This document shows positions 26,570-33,839 of a stretch of DNA of 64,000 bases, in pieces. A model generated the notes under the pieces. That model was not told the DNA's origin and searched no databases. It saw nothing but the letters and a program-made list of their open reading frames with translations. This DNA is from Curtobacterium sp. 458. GTDB lineage: Bacteria; Actinomycetota; Actinomycetes; Actinomycetales; Microbacteriaceae. The stretch is from the NCBI RefSeq assembly GCF_030406605.1, contig NZ_CP129104.1, positions 1,948,799 through 2,012,798 on the forward strand. Direction: 5' to 3'. A program made the translations under genes and the position numbers. The first letter of the stretch is position 1. Each line of letters opens with the position of its first letter.

Positions 26570-26584
26570 AGACATCCTATGTCT
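26570..26584. promoter_or_regulatory. Perfect AGACAT-N3-ATGTCT palindrome, candidate FadR-type operator
   Basis: AGACATCCTATGTCT (plus strand) has perfect 6-bp arms around 3 bp. On the minus strand it contains a TAGGAT -10-like box and the stop codon of the lactonase gene. It lies 42 bp before the FAH-family start, so an internal regulated promoter is likely. Related sequences lie at 16661, 16724 and 27478. Confidence 0.6.
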
Positions 26585-27461
26585 CGATGCCGCGAGGCGC
26601 CAGGTACGTGCGGACCGCCGTGCCCCGGAACACCGCGTCGCGGTCGGCGTCGGACAGGTCGGCGAGGGCGTCCTGAGTCGTGCCGAGCACCTCGGCGTAG
26701 TCGGTGGCGAGCGTCGACACCGGCCAGTCCGAGCCGAACGCCGACCGGTCGGGCCCGAAGACCTCGACCACCTCACGTGCGTACCGGGCGACCGGACGCT
26801 CCCGCCAGTCGGGCCCGGCCTCGGTGAGGAGGCCGGAGACCTTGCACACGACGTTCGGTCGCTCGGCGAGGTCCGCCATCCGCTGCCGCCACCCGTTGTC
26901 CCCCGCGGCGATGTCCGGCTTGCCGGCGTGGTCGAGCACGAAGCGCCCCTCCGGGACGGCGTCGACCAGGGCGAGCGCGGCGGGGTGCTCCCGAGCTCGC
27001 ACCAGCAGGTCGTACGTCAGCCCGGCGGCCGCCACCGCACGGACGCCGCGCACGACGTCCGGACGGGCCAGCCAGTCCGGGTCGGGCTCGTCCTGCGCCT
27101 GGTGCCGGATGCCGACCAACGCGGGGGCCGTCGGCACCAGCGGGCGCGTCGCCGAGCCCGCCGCCTCGCGTGCTGATCCGTCTCCCAGCAGCAACGCGAG
27201 CCGGTCGGCCACGTCGGGCGCCGTCAGGTCGACCCAGCCAACGACCCCGACGACCGGTGCGGGCTGGGCGAGGAGGAACGCGGTCTCGTCCTCGTCGTGG
27301 ACGGCCTGCACCACGATGGTCGCGGTGACGTCCGTGTCGGCCCTCGCCGCGCGGAGGTCGTCCACGTCGAAGCGGCGGTCGATGGCGGCGACCGAGTCGT
27401 CCATCCAGGGGTAGGGGCGGTCGGCGGGGTCCCACAGGTGGTGGTGAGCGTCGATGATCAC
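26577..27461 (-). CDS. Amidohydrolase-family L-fucono-1,5-lactonase
   Basis: A 294-residue TIM-barrel hydrolase beginning VIIDAHHHLWDP, the metal-binding HxH of the lactonase/COG3618 group. HQAQDEPDPDWL and VLDHAGKP are in the middle, KVSGLL follows, and a terminal metal aspartate lies in FGSDWPVS. It opens the lactone made by the fucose dehydrogenase. GTG start at 27461 has no Shine-Dalgarno; CTGACA and CATGAT spaced 18 bp lie just upstream, so a leaderless mRNA is plausible. First gene of the lactonase-hydrolase-SDR run. Confidence 0.87.
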   Translation of the reverse strand: MIIDAHHHLWDPADRPYPWMDDSVAAIDRRFDVDDLRAARADTDVTATIVVQAVHDEDETAFLLAQPAPVVGVVGWVDLTAPDVADRLALLLGDGSAREAAGSATRPLVPTAPALVGIRHQAQDEPDPDWLARPDVVRGVRAVAAAGLTYDLLVRAREHPAALALVDAVPEGRFVLDHAGKPDIAAGDNGWRQRMADLAERPNVVCKVSGLLTEAGPDWRERPVARYAREVVEVFGPDRSAFGSDWPVSTLATDYAEVLGTTQDALADLSDADRDAVFRGTAVRTYLAPRGIET

Positions 27462-27468
27462 GACACCA

Positions 27469-27498
27469 TCATGGGCCAGATGTCCGATGTCTGTCAGC
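27469..27498 (-). promoter_or_regulatory. Lactonase promoter with candidate regulator site
   Basis: On the minus strand CTGACA is followed 18 bp later by CATGAT, then within 8 nt by the GTG start. Between the two boxes AGACATCGGACATCT (27492-27478) matches 12 of 15 positions of the palindrome before the FAH-family gene. Site assignment is a hypothesis. Confidence 0.5.
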
Positions 27499-28816
27499 GC
27501 GGGATCGGCACCAACCGTTGGAGTTGGGTGACGTGTGCGGGTTCGAGTTCGTCGAGGGTGGTGACGCCGAGGAGGCGCATGGTGCGTTCGATCTGGTCGG
27601 TGAGGATCTGGATCATGCGGTCGACTCCGGCTTCGCCGCCGGCCATCAACCCGTAGAGGTAGGCGCGGCCGACCATGGTGAAGCGGGCGCCGAGGGCGAT
27701 GGCGGCGATGATGTCGGCGCCGGACATGATGCCGGTGTCGAGGTGCACTTCGGTGTCCTTCCCGACCTCCTTGACGACCTGGGGCAGGAGGTGGAAGGGG
27801 ACGGGGGCGCGGTCGAGCTGGCGGCCGCCGTGGTTCGACAGGGTGATGCCGTCGACACCCATGTCGGCCAGGCGACGAGCGTCGGCGAGGGACTGCACGC
27901 CCTTGACGACGACCTTGCCCGGCCACTGCGACCGGATCCAGGCGAGGTCCTCGTAGGTGACGGTCGGGTCGAACATGTGGTCCAGCAGCTCACCGACGGT
28001 CCCCGACCACCGATCCAACGACGCGAACGCCAACGGCTCGGTGGTGAGGAAGTCGAACCACCACCAGGGCCGGGGGATCGCGTTGACGACGGTCTTCACG
28101 CCGAGCTGCGGCGGGATCGAGAACCCGTTGCGCTTGTCGCGCAGTCGGGCGCCGGCGACGGGGACGTCGACGGTGACCAGCAGCGTGTCGAACCCGGCGC
28201 GGGCGGCCCGGTCGACCAGGGCCATCGACTTGTCGCGGTCCTTCCACATGTAGAGCTGGAACCAGTTCCGCCCGTGCGGGTTGGCGGCCTTGACGTCTTC
28301 GATGGCGGTGGTGCCCATCGTCGACAACGAGAACGGGATGCCGGCGCGTCCGGCCGCGCGGGCGCCGGCGCGTTCGCCCTCGGTCTGCATCATCCGGGTG
28401 AACCCGGTGGGTGCGATCCCGAACGGGAGTGCGACGTCGGCGCCGAGCACGGAGCGTGCGGTCGAGACGTGGGACACGTCGCGCAGGATGGCGGGGGTGA
28501 ACTCGATGTCCTCGAACGCCTGCCGGGCTCGGGCGAGGGAGATCTCGGCTTCGGCGGCGCCCTCGGTGTAGTCGAACGCCGCACGAGGGGTGCGTCGGGC
28601 GGCGATGGCGCGGAGGTCCCAGATCGTCAACGCCTGCTCGAGCCGCTGCCGCCGACCCGGCAGCGAGGGCTTCCTGAACTGCAGCAACGGCGCCAGGTCC
28701 CGCACCTTCGGGATCCGCCGTTCGACGCGGGCCCGTGCCGAGGACGCCGGACCGGAGGACGCCGCGGGTGCACCCGTGGCGGGGTCGACGCGGTGCTGGT
28801 CGTCGGTGGCGGTCAT
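27494..28816 (-). CDS. lldD: L-lactate dehydrogenase (FMN-dependent), copy 2
   Basis: A 440-residue enzyme, near-identical to copy 1 after an unrelated 32-residue N-terminal leader rich in Ala/Ser/Asp. Catalytic SNHGGRQLD and FMN-binding [11 protein letters not shown] are intact. I count about 16 substitutions over about 408 aligned residues; DNA identity is also very high. ATG overlaps the rhamnulokinase stop (ATGA), after AGGAG, so it is coupled to the rhamnose operon. This operon makes L-lactate through lactaldehyde, so the copy probably serves it. The same-orientation copies flank the fucose block as long direct repeats. Confidence 0.92.
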   Translation of the reverse strand: MTATDDQHRVDPATGAPAASSGPASSARARVERRIPKVRDLAPLLQFRKPSLPGRRQRLEQALTIWDLRAIAARRTPRAAFDYTEGAAEAEISLARARQAFEDIEFTPAILRDVSHVSTARSVLGADVALPFGIAPTGFTRMMQTEGERAGARAAGRAGIPFSLSTMGTTAIEDVKAANPHGRNWFQLYMWKDRDKSMALVDRAARAGFDTLLVTVDVPVAGARLRDKRNGFSIPPQLGVKTVVNAIPRPWWWFDFLTTEPLAFASLDRWSGTVGELLDHMFDPTVTYEDLAWIRSQWPGKVVVKGVQSLADARRLADMGVDGITLSNHGGRQLDRAPVPFHLLPQVVKEVGKDTEVHLDTGIMSGADIIAAIALGARFTMVGRAYLYGLMAGGEAGVDRMIQILTDQIERTMRLLGVTTLDELEPAHVTQLQRLVPIPR

Positions 28817-30276
28817 GCGTGGCTCCTGACGGTGGTGCGGTGGGGTCGGGCGTCCGAGCCCGGTGCGGGGGAGTAGCGGGTCGGTTTGACGGTGCGGGCG
28901 ACGACGTCGCGGAGTGCCTCCAACGATGCACCCCCGAGCCCCGCGAGGCCGAGACTGCGCGCCTGGACGAGCACGTTGCCGAGCGCGGTCGCCTCGACGG
29001 GGCCGGCGAGGACGGGCAGTCCGGTCCGGTCGGCGGTGAGCTGGCAGAGGAGACGGTTCTGCGACCCGCCGCCGACGACGTGCACGGCGCGGACGTCCTT
29101 GCCGGTGACCTCGACGATGGTCCGCAGCGTCGACGCGTACGCAGCCGCAAGGGACTCGAGGATGGACCGCACGAACTCGGCCCGGGTGGCCGGAGCCGAG
29201 AGTCCGTGCAGCGAGCACCAATCGGCGATGCGGGCGGGCATGTCGCCCGGCGCGGTGAACGACTCGTCCGCGACGTCGAAGACGGGGACCGGTGCGGTGA
29301 CCTCCGCGGCGGAGGCGAGCAGTGCCTCCAGGTCGACGGCGGAGCCGTCCTGCTCCCACGTGCGGACGCTCTCGGAGAGCAGCCACAGGCCGGAGACGTT
29401 CTTGAGGAAGCGCACGCGGCCGTCCACGCCGCCCTCGTTCGTGCAGTTCGCCGCGCGTGCCGCGTCCGTCAGGACGGGGGTCTCGAGCTCGACCCCGACG
29501 AGCGACCACGTGCCGGAGGAGATGTACGCGAAGTCCGCCTCCGTCGCGGGGACCGCGACGACCGCCGACGCCGTGTCGTGCGACCCGACGAGCGTGACGG
29601 GCACGCCGCCACCGAGGGACGGCAGGAGCGTGCCGAGACGGTCACCCGGGTCGCGGAGTGCAGGCAGCAGGTCGGCCGGGAGGCCCGTGGCGGCGACCAG
29701 GGTCTGGTCCCATCCCCGGGTGGTCGCGTCGAGCAACCCCGTGGTCGACGCGTTCGTGCGCTCGGCGGCCTCGACACCGGTCAGCCAGTAGCCGAGGAGG
29801 TCGGGGACGAGGAGGGCCCGGTCCGCCAGGACGGCGTCGGGGTCGGCGGCGAGCTGGAAGACGGTGTTGAACGGCAGGTGCTGGAGACCGTTGCGGCGGT
29901 ACAGCTCGTCGGCGGTCACGCAGGCGTGGACGGTGTCGACGCCGTGCTCGTGCCGGGCGTCCCGGTAGTGGGCGGGCAGGCCGAGCAGGCGTCCCTCGCG
30001 GAGGAGCCCGTAGTCCACTGCCCACGAGTCGATGCCGATGCTCGCGAGGTCGGTGTGCTCGGCGCGGGCCCGGCGGAGTCCGGCCACGACCTCCCGGTAC
30101 AGCTCGACGACGTCCCAGTGCAGGGTGTCGCGGCCGTGCTCGTGCAGGGCGACCGGGCCGTTCGGGAAGCGGGCGACGTGGTCCGTCCGCACGCCGTCCC
30201 GGTCCACGTGGCCGATGATGACCCGCCCGCTCGTCGCGCCGAGGTCGACCGCGGCGACGCTGCCGCTGTTCGTCAC
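28813..30276 (-). CDS. rhaB: L-rhamnulokinase
   Basis: A 487-residue FGGY-type kinase. The N-terminal phosphate-binding stretch [19 protein letters not shown] is followed by [13 protein letters not shown] (substrate aspartate). [14 protein letters not shown] and the second phosphate loop [10 protein letters not shown] lie in the middle, and [20 protein letters not shown], typical of RhaB, in the C-terminal domain. It phosphorylates L-rhamnulose to rhamnulose-1-phosphate. GTG start after GTAGGG, 8 bp from the upstream aldolase stop. Third gene of the rhaI-aldolase-kinase-lldD operon. Confidence 0.93.
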   Translation of the reverse strand: MTNSGSVAAVDLGATSGRVIIGHVDRDGVRTDHVARFPNGPVALHEHGRDTLHWDVVELYREVVAGLRRARAEHTDLASIGIDSWAVDYGLLREGRLLGLPAHYRDARHEHGVDTVHACVTADELYRRNGLQHLPFNTVFQLAADPDAVLADRALLVPDLLGYWLTGVEAAERTNASTTGLLDATTRGWDQTLVAATGLPADLLPALRDPGDRLGTLLPSLGGGVPVTLVGSHDTASAVVAVPATEADFAYISSGTWSLVGVELETPVLTDAARAANCTNEGGVDGRVRFLKNVSGLWLLSESVRTWEQDGSAVDLEALLASAAEVTAPVPVFDVADESFTAPGDMPARIADWCSLHGLSAPATRAEFVRSILESLAAAYASTLRTIVEVTGKDVRAVHVVGGGSQNRLLCQLTADRTGLPVLAGPVEATALGNVLVQARSLGLAGLGGASLEALRDVVARTVKPTRYSPAPGSDARPHRTTVRSHA

Positions 30277-30284
30277 GGCGTGCC

Positions 30285-32369
30285 CTACCGCAGGAACGCC
30301 GCGGCCACGCCGGCGTCGACGGGGACGTGCAGCCCGGTGGTGTGCGAGAAGTCGGACGTGCAGATGGCGTACACGGCGTTGGCGACGTTCTCGGGGACGA
30401 CCTCGCGCTTCAGGATGGTGCGCTGGGCGTAGAACTTCCCGAGGTCCTGCTCGTCGATGCCGTACGTCTTGGCCCGGTTCGCTCCCCACCCCGAGGCGAA
30501 GATGCCCGATCCGCGGACGACGCCGTCGGGGTTGATGCCGTTGACGCGGATGCCGTGCTCGCCGAGCTCGGCCGCGAGCAGCCGGACCTGGTGTGCCTGG
30601 TCGGCCTTGGTGGCGGAGTAGGCGATGTTGTTCGGGCCGGCGAAGACGGAGTTCTTGCTCGAGATGTAGACGATGTCGCCGCCGAGGCCCTGCTCGATGA
30701 GGACCTTCGCCGCGGCCTTCGACACGAGGAACGACCCCTTGGCCATGACGTCGTGCTGCAGGTCCCAGTCCTGCTCGGTGGTCTCGAGCAGGCTCTTCGA
30801 CAGGGAGAGTCCGGCGTTGTTGACGACGAGGTCGAGGCCGCCGAAGTGCAGCAGCGTCTCCTGGATCGCCTGGTCGACGGCGTCAGCGCTCGTGACGTTC
30901 GCGACCACGCCGACGGCCTGGTCCGGGCCGCCGATCTCGGCTGCTGCTTCCTGCGCCTTGCCGAGGTCGAGGTCGGCGATGACGACGGCGGCACCCTCGG
31001 CAGCGAGGCGCTTCGCGATCGCCTTGCCGATGCCGGACGCGGCTCCGGTCACGAGTGCGATGCGCGTCGCGAGCGGCTTCGGCGCGGGCATCCGCTGGAG
31101 CTTGGCTTCCTCGAGCGCCCAGTACTCGATGCGGAACTTCTCGGCCTCGTCGATGGGGGCGTAGGTGCTCAGGGCCTCGGCGCCGCGCATGACGTTGATC
31201 GCGTTGACGTAGAACTCGCCCGCGACCCGTGCGGTCTGCGCGTCCTTGCCGTAGGAGAACATGCCGACGCCCGGCACGAGCACGATGAGCGGGTCGGCGC
31301 CGCGGATGGCCGGGCTCTCCGGGGTGGCGTGGCGGTCGTAGTACGCCTGGTAGTCCTGGCGGTACTGCTCGTGCAGTTCGTGCAGGCGGGCGGTCTGCTC
31401 CTCGATGCTCGCCGTGGCGGGCAGGTCGAGGAGGAGCGGCTTGACCTTCGTTCGGAGGAAGTGGTCCGGGCAGCTCGTGCCGAGGGCCGCCAGCTGGGGT
31501 GCCTTCTCGCTCGCGAGGAAGTCGAGGACGACGTCGGTGTCGGTGAAGCTGCCGACGACCGGCTTGTCGTGCCCGGCGATGCCGCGGATCGTCGGTGCGA
31601 GGGCAGCCGCCAGTGCACGCCGCTCGGGCTCGGGCAGCGCCTCGTACCCGGGTCGGAGGGTGCCGAACGGCTGGTCCTGCCCGTGCTCGCGGATGTACTG
31701 CTCGGCGGTGTCGATGATCCACCGCGAGTTCGCTTCGGTCTCCTCCGACGACGAACCCCAGGCGGTGATGCCGTGGCCGCCGAGGACCGTGCCGATCGCC
31801 TCGGGGTGCTGGTCCTTGATCGCGGCGATGTCGAGGCCGAGCTGGAAGCCCGGACGGCGCCACGGCACCCACACGACCTTGTCGCCGAAGATCCGCTCGG
31901 TGAGCTCCGGGCCGTCGGCGGCGGTCGCGATCGCGATGCCGGCGTCCGGGTGCAGGTGGTCGACGTGTGTGGCGTCGACGAGGGCGTGCATCGCGGTGTC
32001 GATCGACGGTGCGGCACCGCCCTTGCCGAACAGGGTGTGGTCGAACGCGGCGACCATCTCGTCCTCACGCTCGACGCCCGGGTAGACGTTCTGCAACGCT
32101 CGGACCCGGTCGACCCGGAGGACGGCCAGCCCTGACGGCGTCAGCGTGCCGAGGTCGCCCCCGGAGCCCTTCACCCACAGCAGCTCCACCGGTTCGCCCG
32201 TCACCGGGTCGGTCGCGGTGCCCTTCGCGGACGTGTTGCCGCCCGCGTAGTTCGTGATCCGCGGGTCCGAGCCGAGCGCGTTCGAGCGCGCGATCAGGGA
32301 GGCGACCACCTGGTCGCCGGTCGTCTGTGTTGCGGGGTCCACCCGTGCCTCCAGGCTGGTGTCGGTCAT
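30285..32369 (-). CDS. rhaEW: Bifunctional rhamnulose-1-phosphate aldolase / lactaldehyde dehydrogenase
   Basis: A 694-residue fusion. Residues 1 to about 420 form a class II aldolase (ITNYAGGNTSAKG near 40; zinc-site histidines in HVDHLHPDAG at 135-144; TVLGGHGITAWG). Residues from about 435 form a short-chain dehydrogenase (ALVTGAASGIGKAIAKRLA; NNAG; YSATKADQAHQV). Known homologues split rhamnulose-1-phosphate into dihydroxyacetone phosphate and L-lactaldehyde, then oxidise the latter to L-lactate. That makes the coupled lldD copy the logical next step. It lies 34 bp after rhaI; start has GAAGGAA. Confidence 0.92.
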   Translation of the reverse strand: MTDTSLEARVDPATQTTGDQVVASLIARSNALGSDPRITNYAGGNTSAKGTATDPVTGEPVELLWVKGSGGDLGTLTPSGLAVLRVDRVRALQNVYPGVEREDEMVAAFDHTLFGKGGAAPSIDTAMHALVDATHVDHLHPDAGIAIATAADGPELTERIFGDKVVWVPWRRPGFQLGLDIAAIKDQHPEAIGTVLGGHGITAWGSSSEETEANSRWIIDTAEQYIREHGQDQPFGTLRPGYEALPEPERRALAAALAPTIRGIAGHDKPVVGSFTDTDVVLDFLASEKAPQLAALGTSCPDHFLRTKVKPLLLDLPATASIEEQTARLHELHEQYRQDYQAYYDRHATPESPAIRGADPLIVLVPGVGMFSYGKDAQTARVAGEFYVNAINVMRGAEALSTYAPIDEAEKFRIEYWALEEAKLQRMPAPKPLATRIALVTGAASGIGKAIAKRLAAEGAAVVIADLDLGKAQEAAAEIGGPDQAVGVVANVTSADAVDQAIQETLLHFGGLDLVVNNAGLSLSKSLLETTEQDWDLQHDVMAKGSFLVSKAAAKVLIEQGLGGDIVYISSKNSVFAGPNNIAYSATKADQAHQVRLLAAELGEHGIRVNGINPDGVVRGSGIFASGWGANRAKTYGIDEQDLGKFYAQRTILKREVVPENVANAVYAICTSDFSHTTGLHVPVDAGVAAAFLR

Positions 32370-32403
32370 GATCAGTCGCGTTCCTTCGTCGTCCTGGCGC
32401 CGC

Positions 32404-33576
32404 TCAGGCGCCCCAGCCGGCCTGGACGCCGCCGACCCGGTCCTCGGCGATCCGCTGCTGGTAGCCGGAGTCGAGGTAGGCGCGCATGGGGTCCGCGGGG
32501 AGCCCCCGCGACTCGCGCCAGGCGGCGAGGTCGGCGCGGACGTCGGTCTGGAACGCGTCCATGAAGACCTCGTTCGCGCCGAGGACGTCGTGGGCTTCCT
32601 GCGCGGCGGTGAGCGCGACGCGGTCGAGGAGCAGCGCGCGGGCGGTCATCTCCTGCACGTTGAGCACCGAGCGGATCTGCCCGGGGATCTTGTCCTCGAC
32701 GTTGTGGCACTGGTCGAGCATGAACGCGACGTCCGGGTTGTCGTACCCGCCGCCGCGGACGACCTCGACGAGGATGCGGAACAGCTGGAACGGGTCAGCC
32801 GCGCCGACGATGAGGTCGTCGTCGGCGTAGAAGCGCGAGTTGAAGTCGAAGCTGCCGAGCTTCCCGAGCCGGAGCAGCTGCATCACGATGAACTCGATGT
32901 TCGTCCCGGGCGCGTGGTGCCCGGTGTCGAGGCACACCATCGCCTTGTCGCCGAGCGCCGCGGTCTGCACGTAGCTCGTGCCCCAGTCCGGGACGTCCGT
33001 GTGGTAGAACGCCGGCTCGAAGAACTTGTACTCGAGCACGAGCCGCTGGTCGTCGCCGAGCCGGTCGTAGATCGTCGACAGGGACTCGTGCAGGCGGTCC
33101 TGGCGTTCGCGCATGTCGGCCTGGCCCGGGTAGTTCGACCCCTCGGCCAGCCAGATCTTCAGGTCGCGACTGCCGGTGGCGTCCATCCCGTCGATGCACC
33201 GGAAGTGGTGGTCGATCGCCTTCTGCCGGACGCTCGCGTCGGTGTGGGTCAGCGCGCCGAACTTGTAGTCGTCGTCCTGGAACGTGTTCGAGTTGATCGT
33301 GCCGAGGCGGACCCCGTGCTCCTCGGCGTGCCGCTTCAGGTCGGCGAAGTCGTCCACGAGGTCCCACGGGATGTGCAGCGCGACGGTCGGCGCGAGCCCC
33401 GTGTACCGGTGCACCTGCGCGGCGTCGGCGATCTTCTCGTACGGGTCGCGCGGGGTGCCCGGCGTCGAGAACACCTTGAAGCGGGTGCCGGAGTTGCCGA
33501 ACGCCCAGCTCGGGAGCTCGATCTGCTGCCGGGCGAGCTGGTCGCCGATGCCGGCGAAGGTCGGGGTGGATGTCAT
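32404..33576 (-). CDS. rhaI: L-rhamnose isomerase
   Basis: A 390-residue xylose-isomerase-like TIM barrel of the RhaI (Pseudomonas-type) family: WAFGNSGTRFKVFSTPGTPR at the N-terminus, VALHIPWDLVDDFADL, metal-site regions EYKFFEPAFYHTDVPDWG and DTGHHAPGTNIEFIV, then FDFNSRFYADDDLIVGAADP. It converts L-rhamnose to L-rhamnulose. ATG at 33576 follows GAGGAAG. First gene of the rhamnose catabolic operon, with a LacI-type operator 23 bp upstream. Confidence 0.93.
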   Translation of the reverse strand: MTSTPTFAGIGDQLARQQIELPSWAFGNSGTRFKVFSTPGTPRDPYEKIADAAQVHRYTGLAPTVALHIPWDLVDDFADLKRHAEEHGVRLGTINSNTFQDDDYKFGALTHTDASVRQKAIDHHFRCIDGMDATGSRDLKIWLAEGSNYPGQADMRERQDRLHESLSTIYDRLGDDQRLVLEYKFFEPAFYHTDVPDWGTSYVQTAALGDKAMVCLDTGHHAPGTNIEFIVMQLLRLGKLGSFDFNSRFYADDDLIVGAADPFQLFRILVEVVRGGGYDNPDVAFMLDQCHNVEDKIPGQIRSVLNVQEMTARALLLDRVALTAAQEAHDVLGANEVFMDAFQTDVRADLAAWRESRGLPADPMRAYLDSGYQQRIAEDRVGGVQAGWGA

Positions 33577-33598
33577 CGTGCACTTCCTCGTGACTGAT

Positions 33599-33610
33599 TG
33601 AATCGTTTCA
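33599..33610. promoter_or_regulatory. LacI-type operator upstream of rhaI
   Basis: TGAATCGTTTCA, the reverse complement of the site upstream of the MFS gene (42345-42356), matches the CG-centred LacI-family pattern TGAAnCGnTTCA. It lies 23 bp before the rhaI start, downstream of a TACGGT box (33617-33612), where bound repressor would block transcription. Confidence 0.75.
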
Positions 33611-33656
33611 TACCGTACGCGCTGCGGGTGCGGTGTGCAACCGGGCGGCAGTGGTC

Positions 33657-33746
33657 GGGCTGGCCGGGCTGGCCGGGCTGGTCGGGCTGGTCGGGCTGGT
33701 CGGGCTGGCCGGGCTGGCCGGGCTGGCCGGGCTGGCCGGGCTGGCC
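33657..33746. repeat. Ten-copy 9-bp tandem repeat
   Basis: GGGCTGGCC or GGGCTGGTC is repeated ten times without interruption; copies 3-5 carry the T variant and the other seven the C variant. It lies between the GH78 3' end and the rhaI operator. Plus-strand translation would give a Gly/Trp/Pro or Gly/Leu/Ala repeat, but no gene uses it. A slippage-prone array. Confidence 0.92.
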
Positions 33747-33806
33747 GAACCAGGTTCCGGACACAGCACTGCGGAACAGCACGGTGCCGTGTCCGGAACC
33801 TGGTTC
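33747..33806. terminator. 18-bp perfect inverted repeat after the GH78 gene
   Basis: The arms 33747-33764 (GAACCAGGTTCCGGACAC) and 33789-33806 are exact reverse complements around a 24-nt loop that itself has GCAC/GTGC ends. Each arm also contains the smaller palindrome GGAACC/GGTTCC. It lies 34 bp past the rhamnosidase stop and is a likely terminator. Confidence 0.75.
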
Positions 33807-33839
33807 CGCCGGTGGGGAGCCGACGGGCTGGCTCGGCGG

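Noticed and set aside
15368..28816. The repeated 1.2-kb lldD sequence as an insertion sequence
   Set aside because: Both copies encode intact lactate dehydrogenases with no transposase, terminal inverted repeats or target duplications visible.
33651..33770. A Gly-Trp-Pro repeat peptide encoded by the 9-bp array
   Set aside because: The open frame exists only because a 9-bp unit keeps all frames open; no start, ribosome site or flanking domain supports translation.
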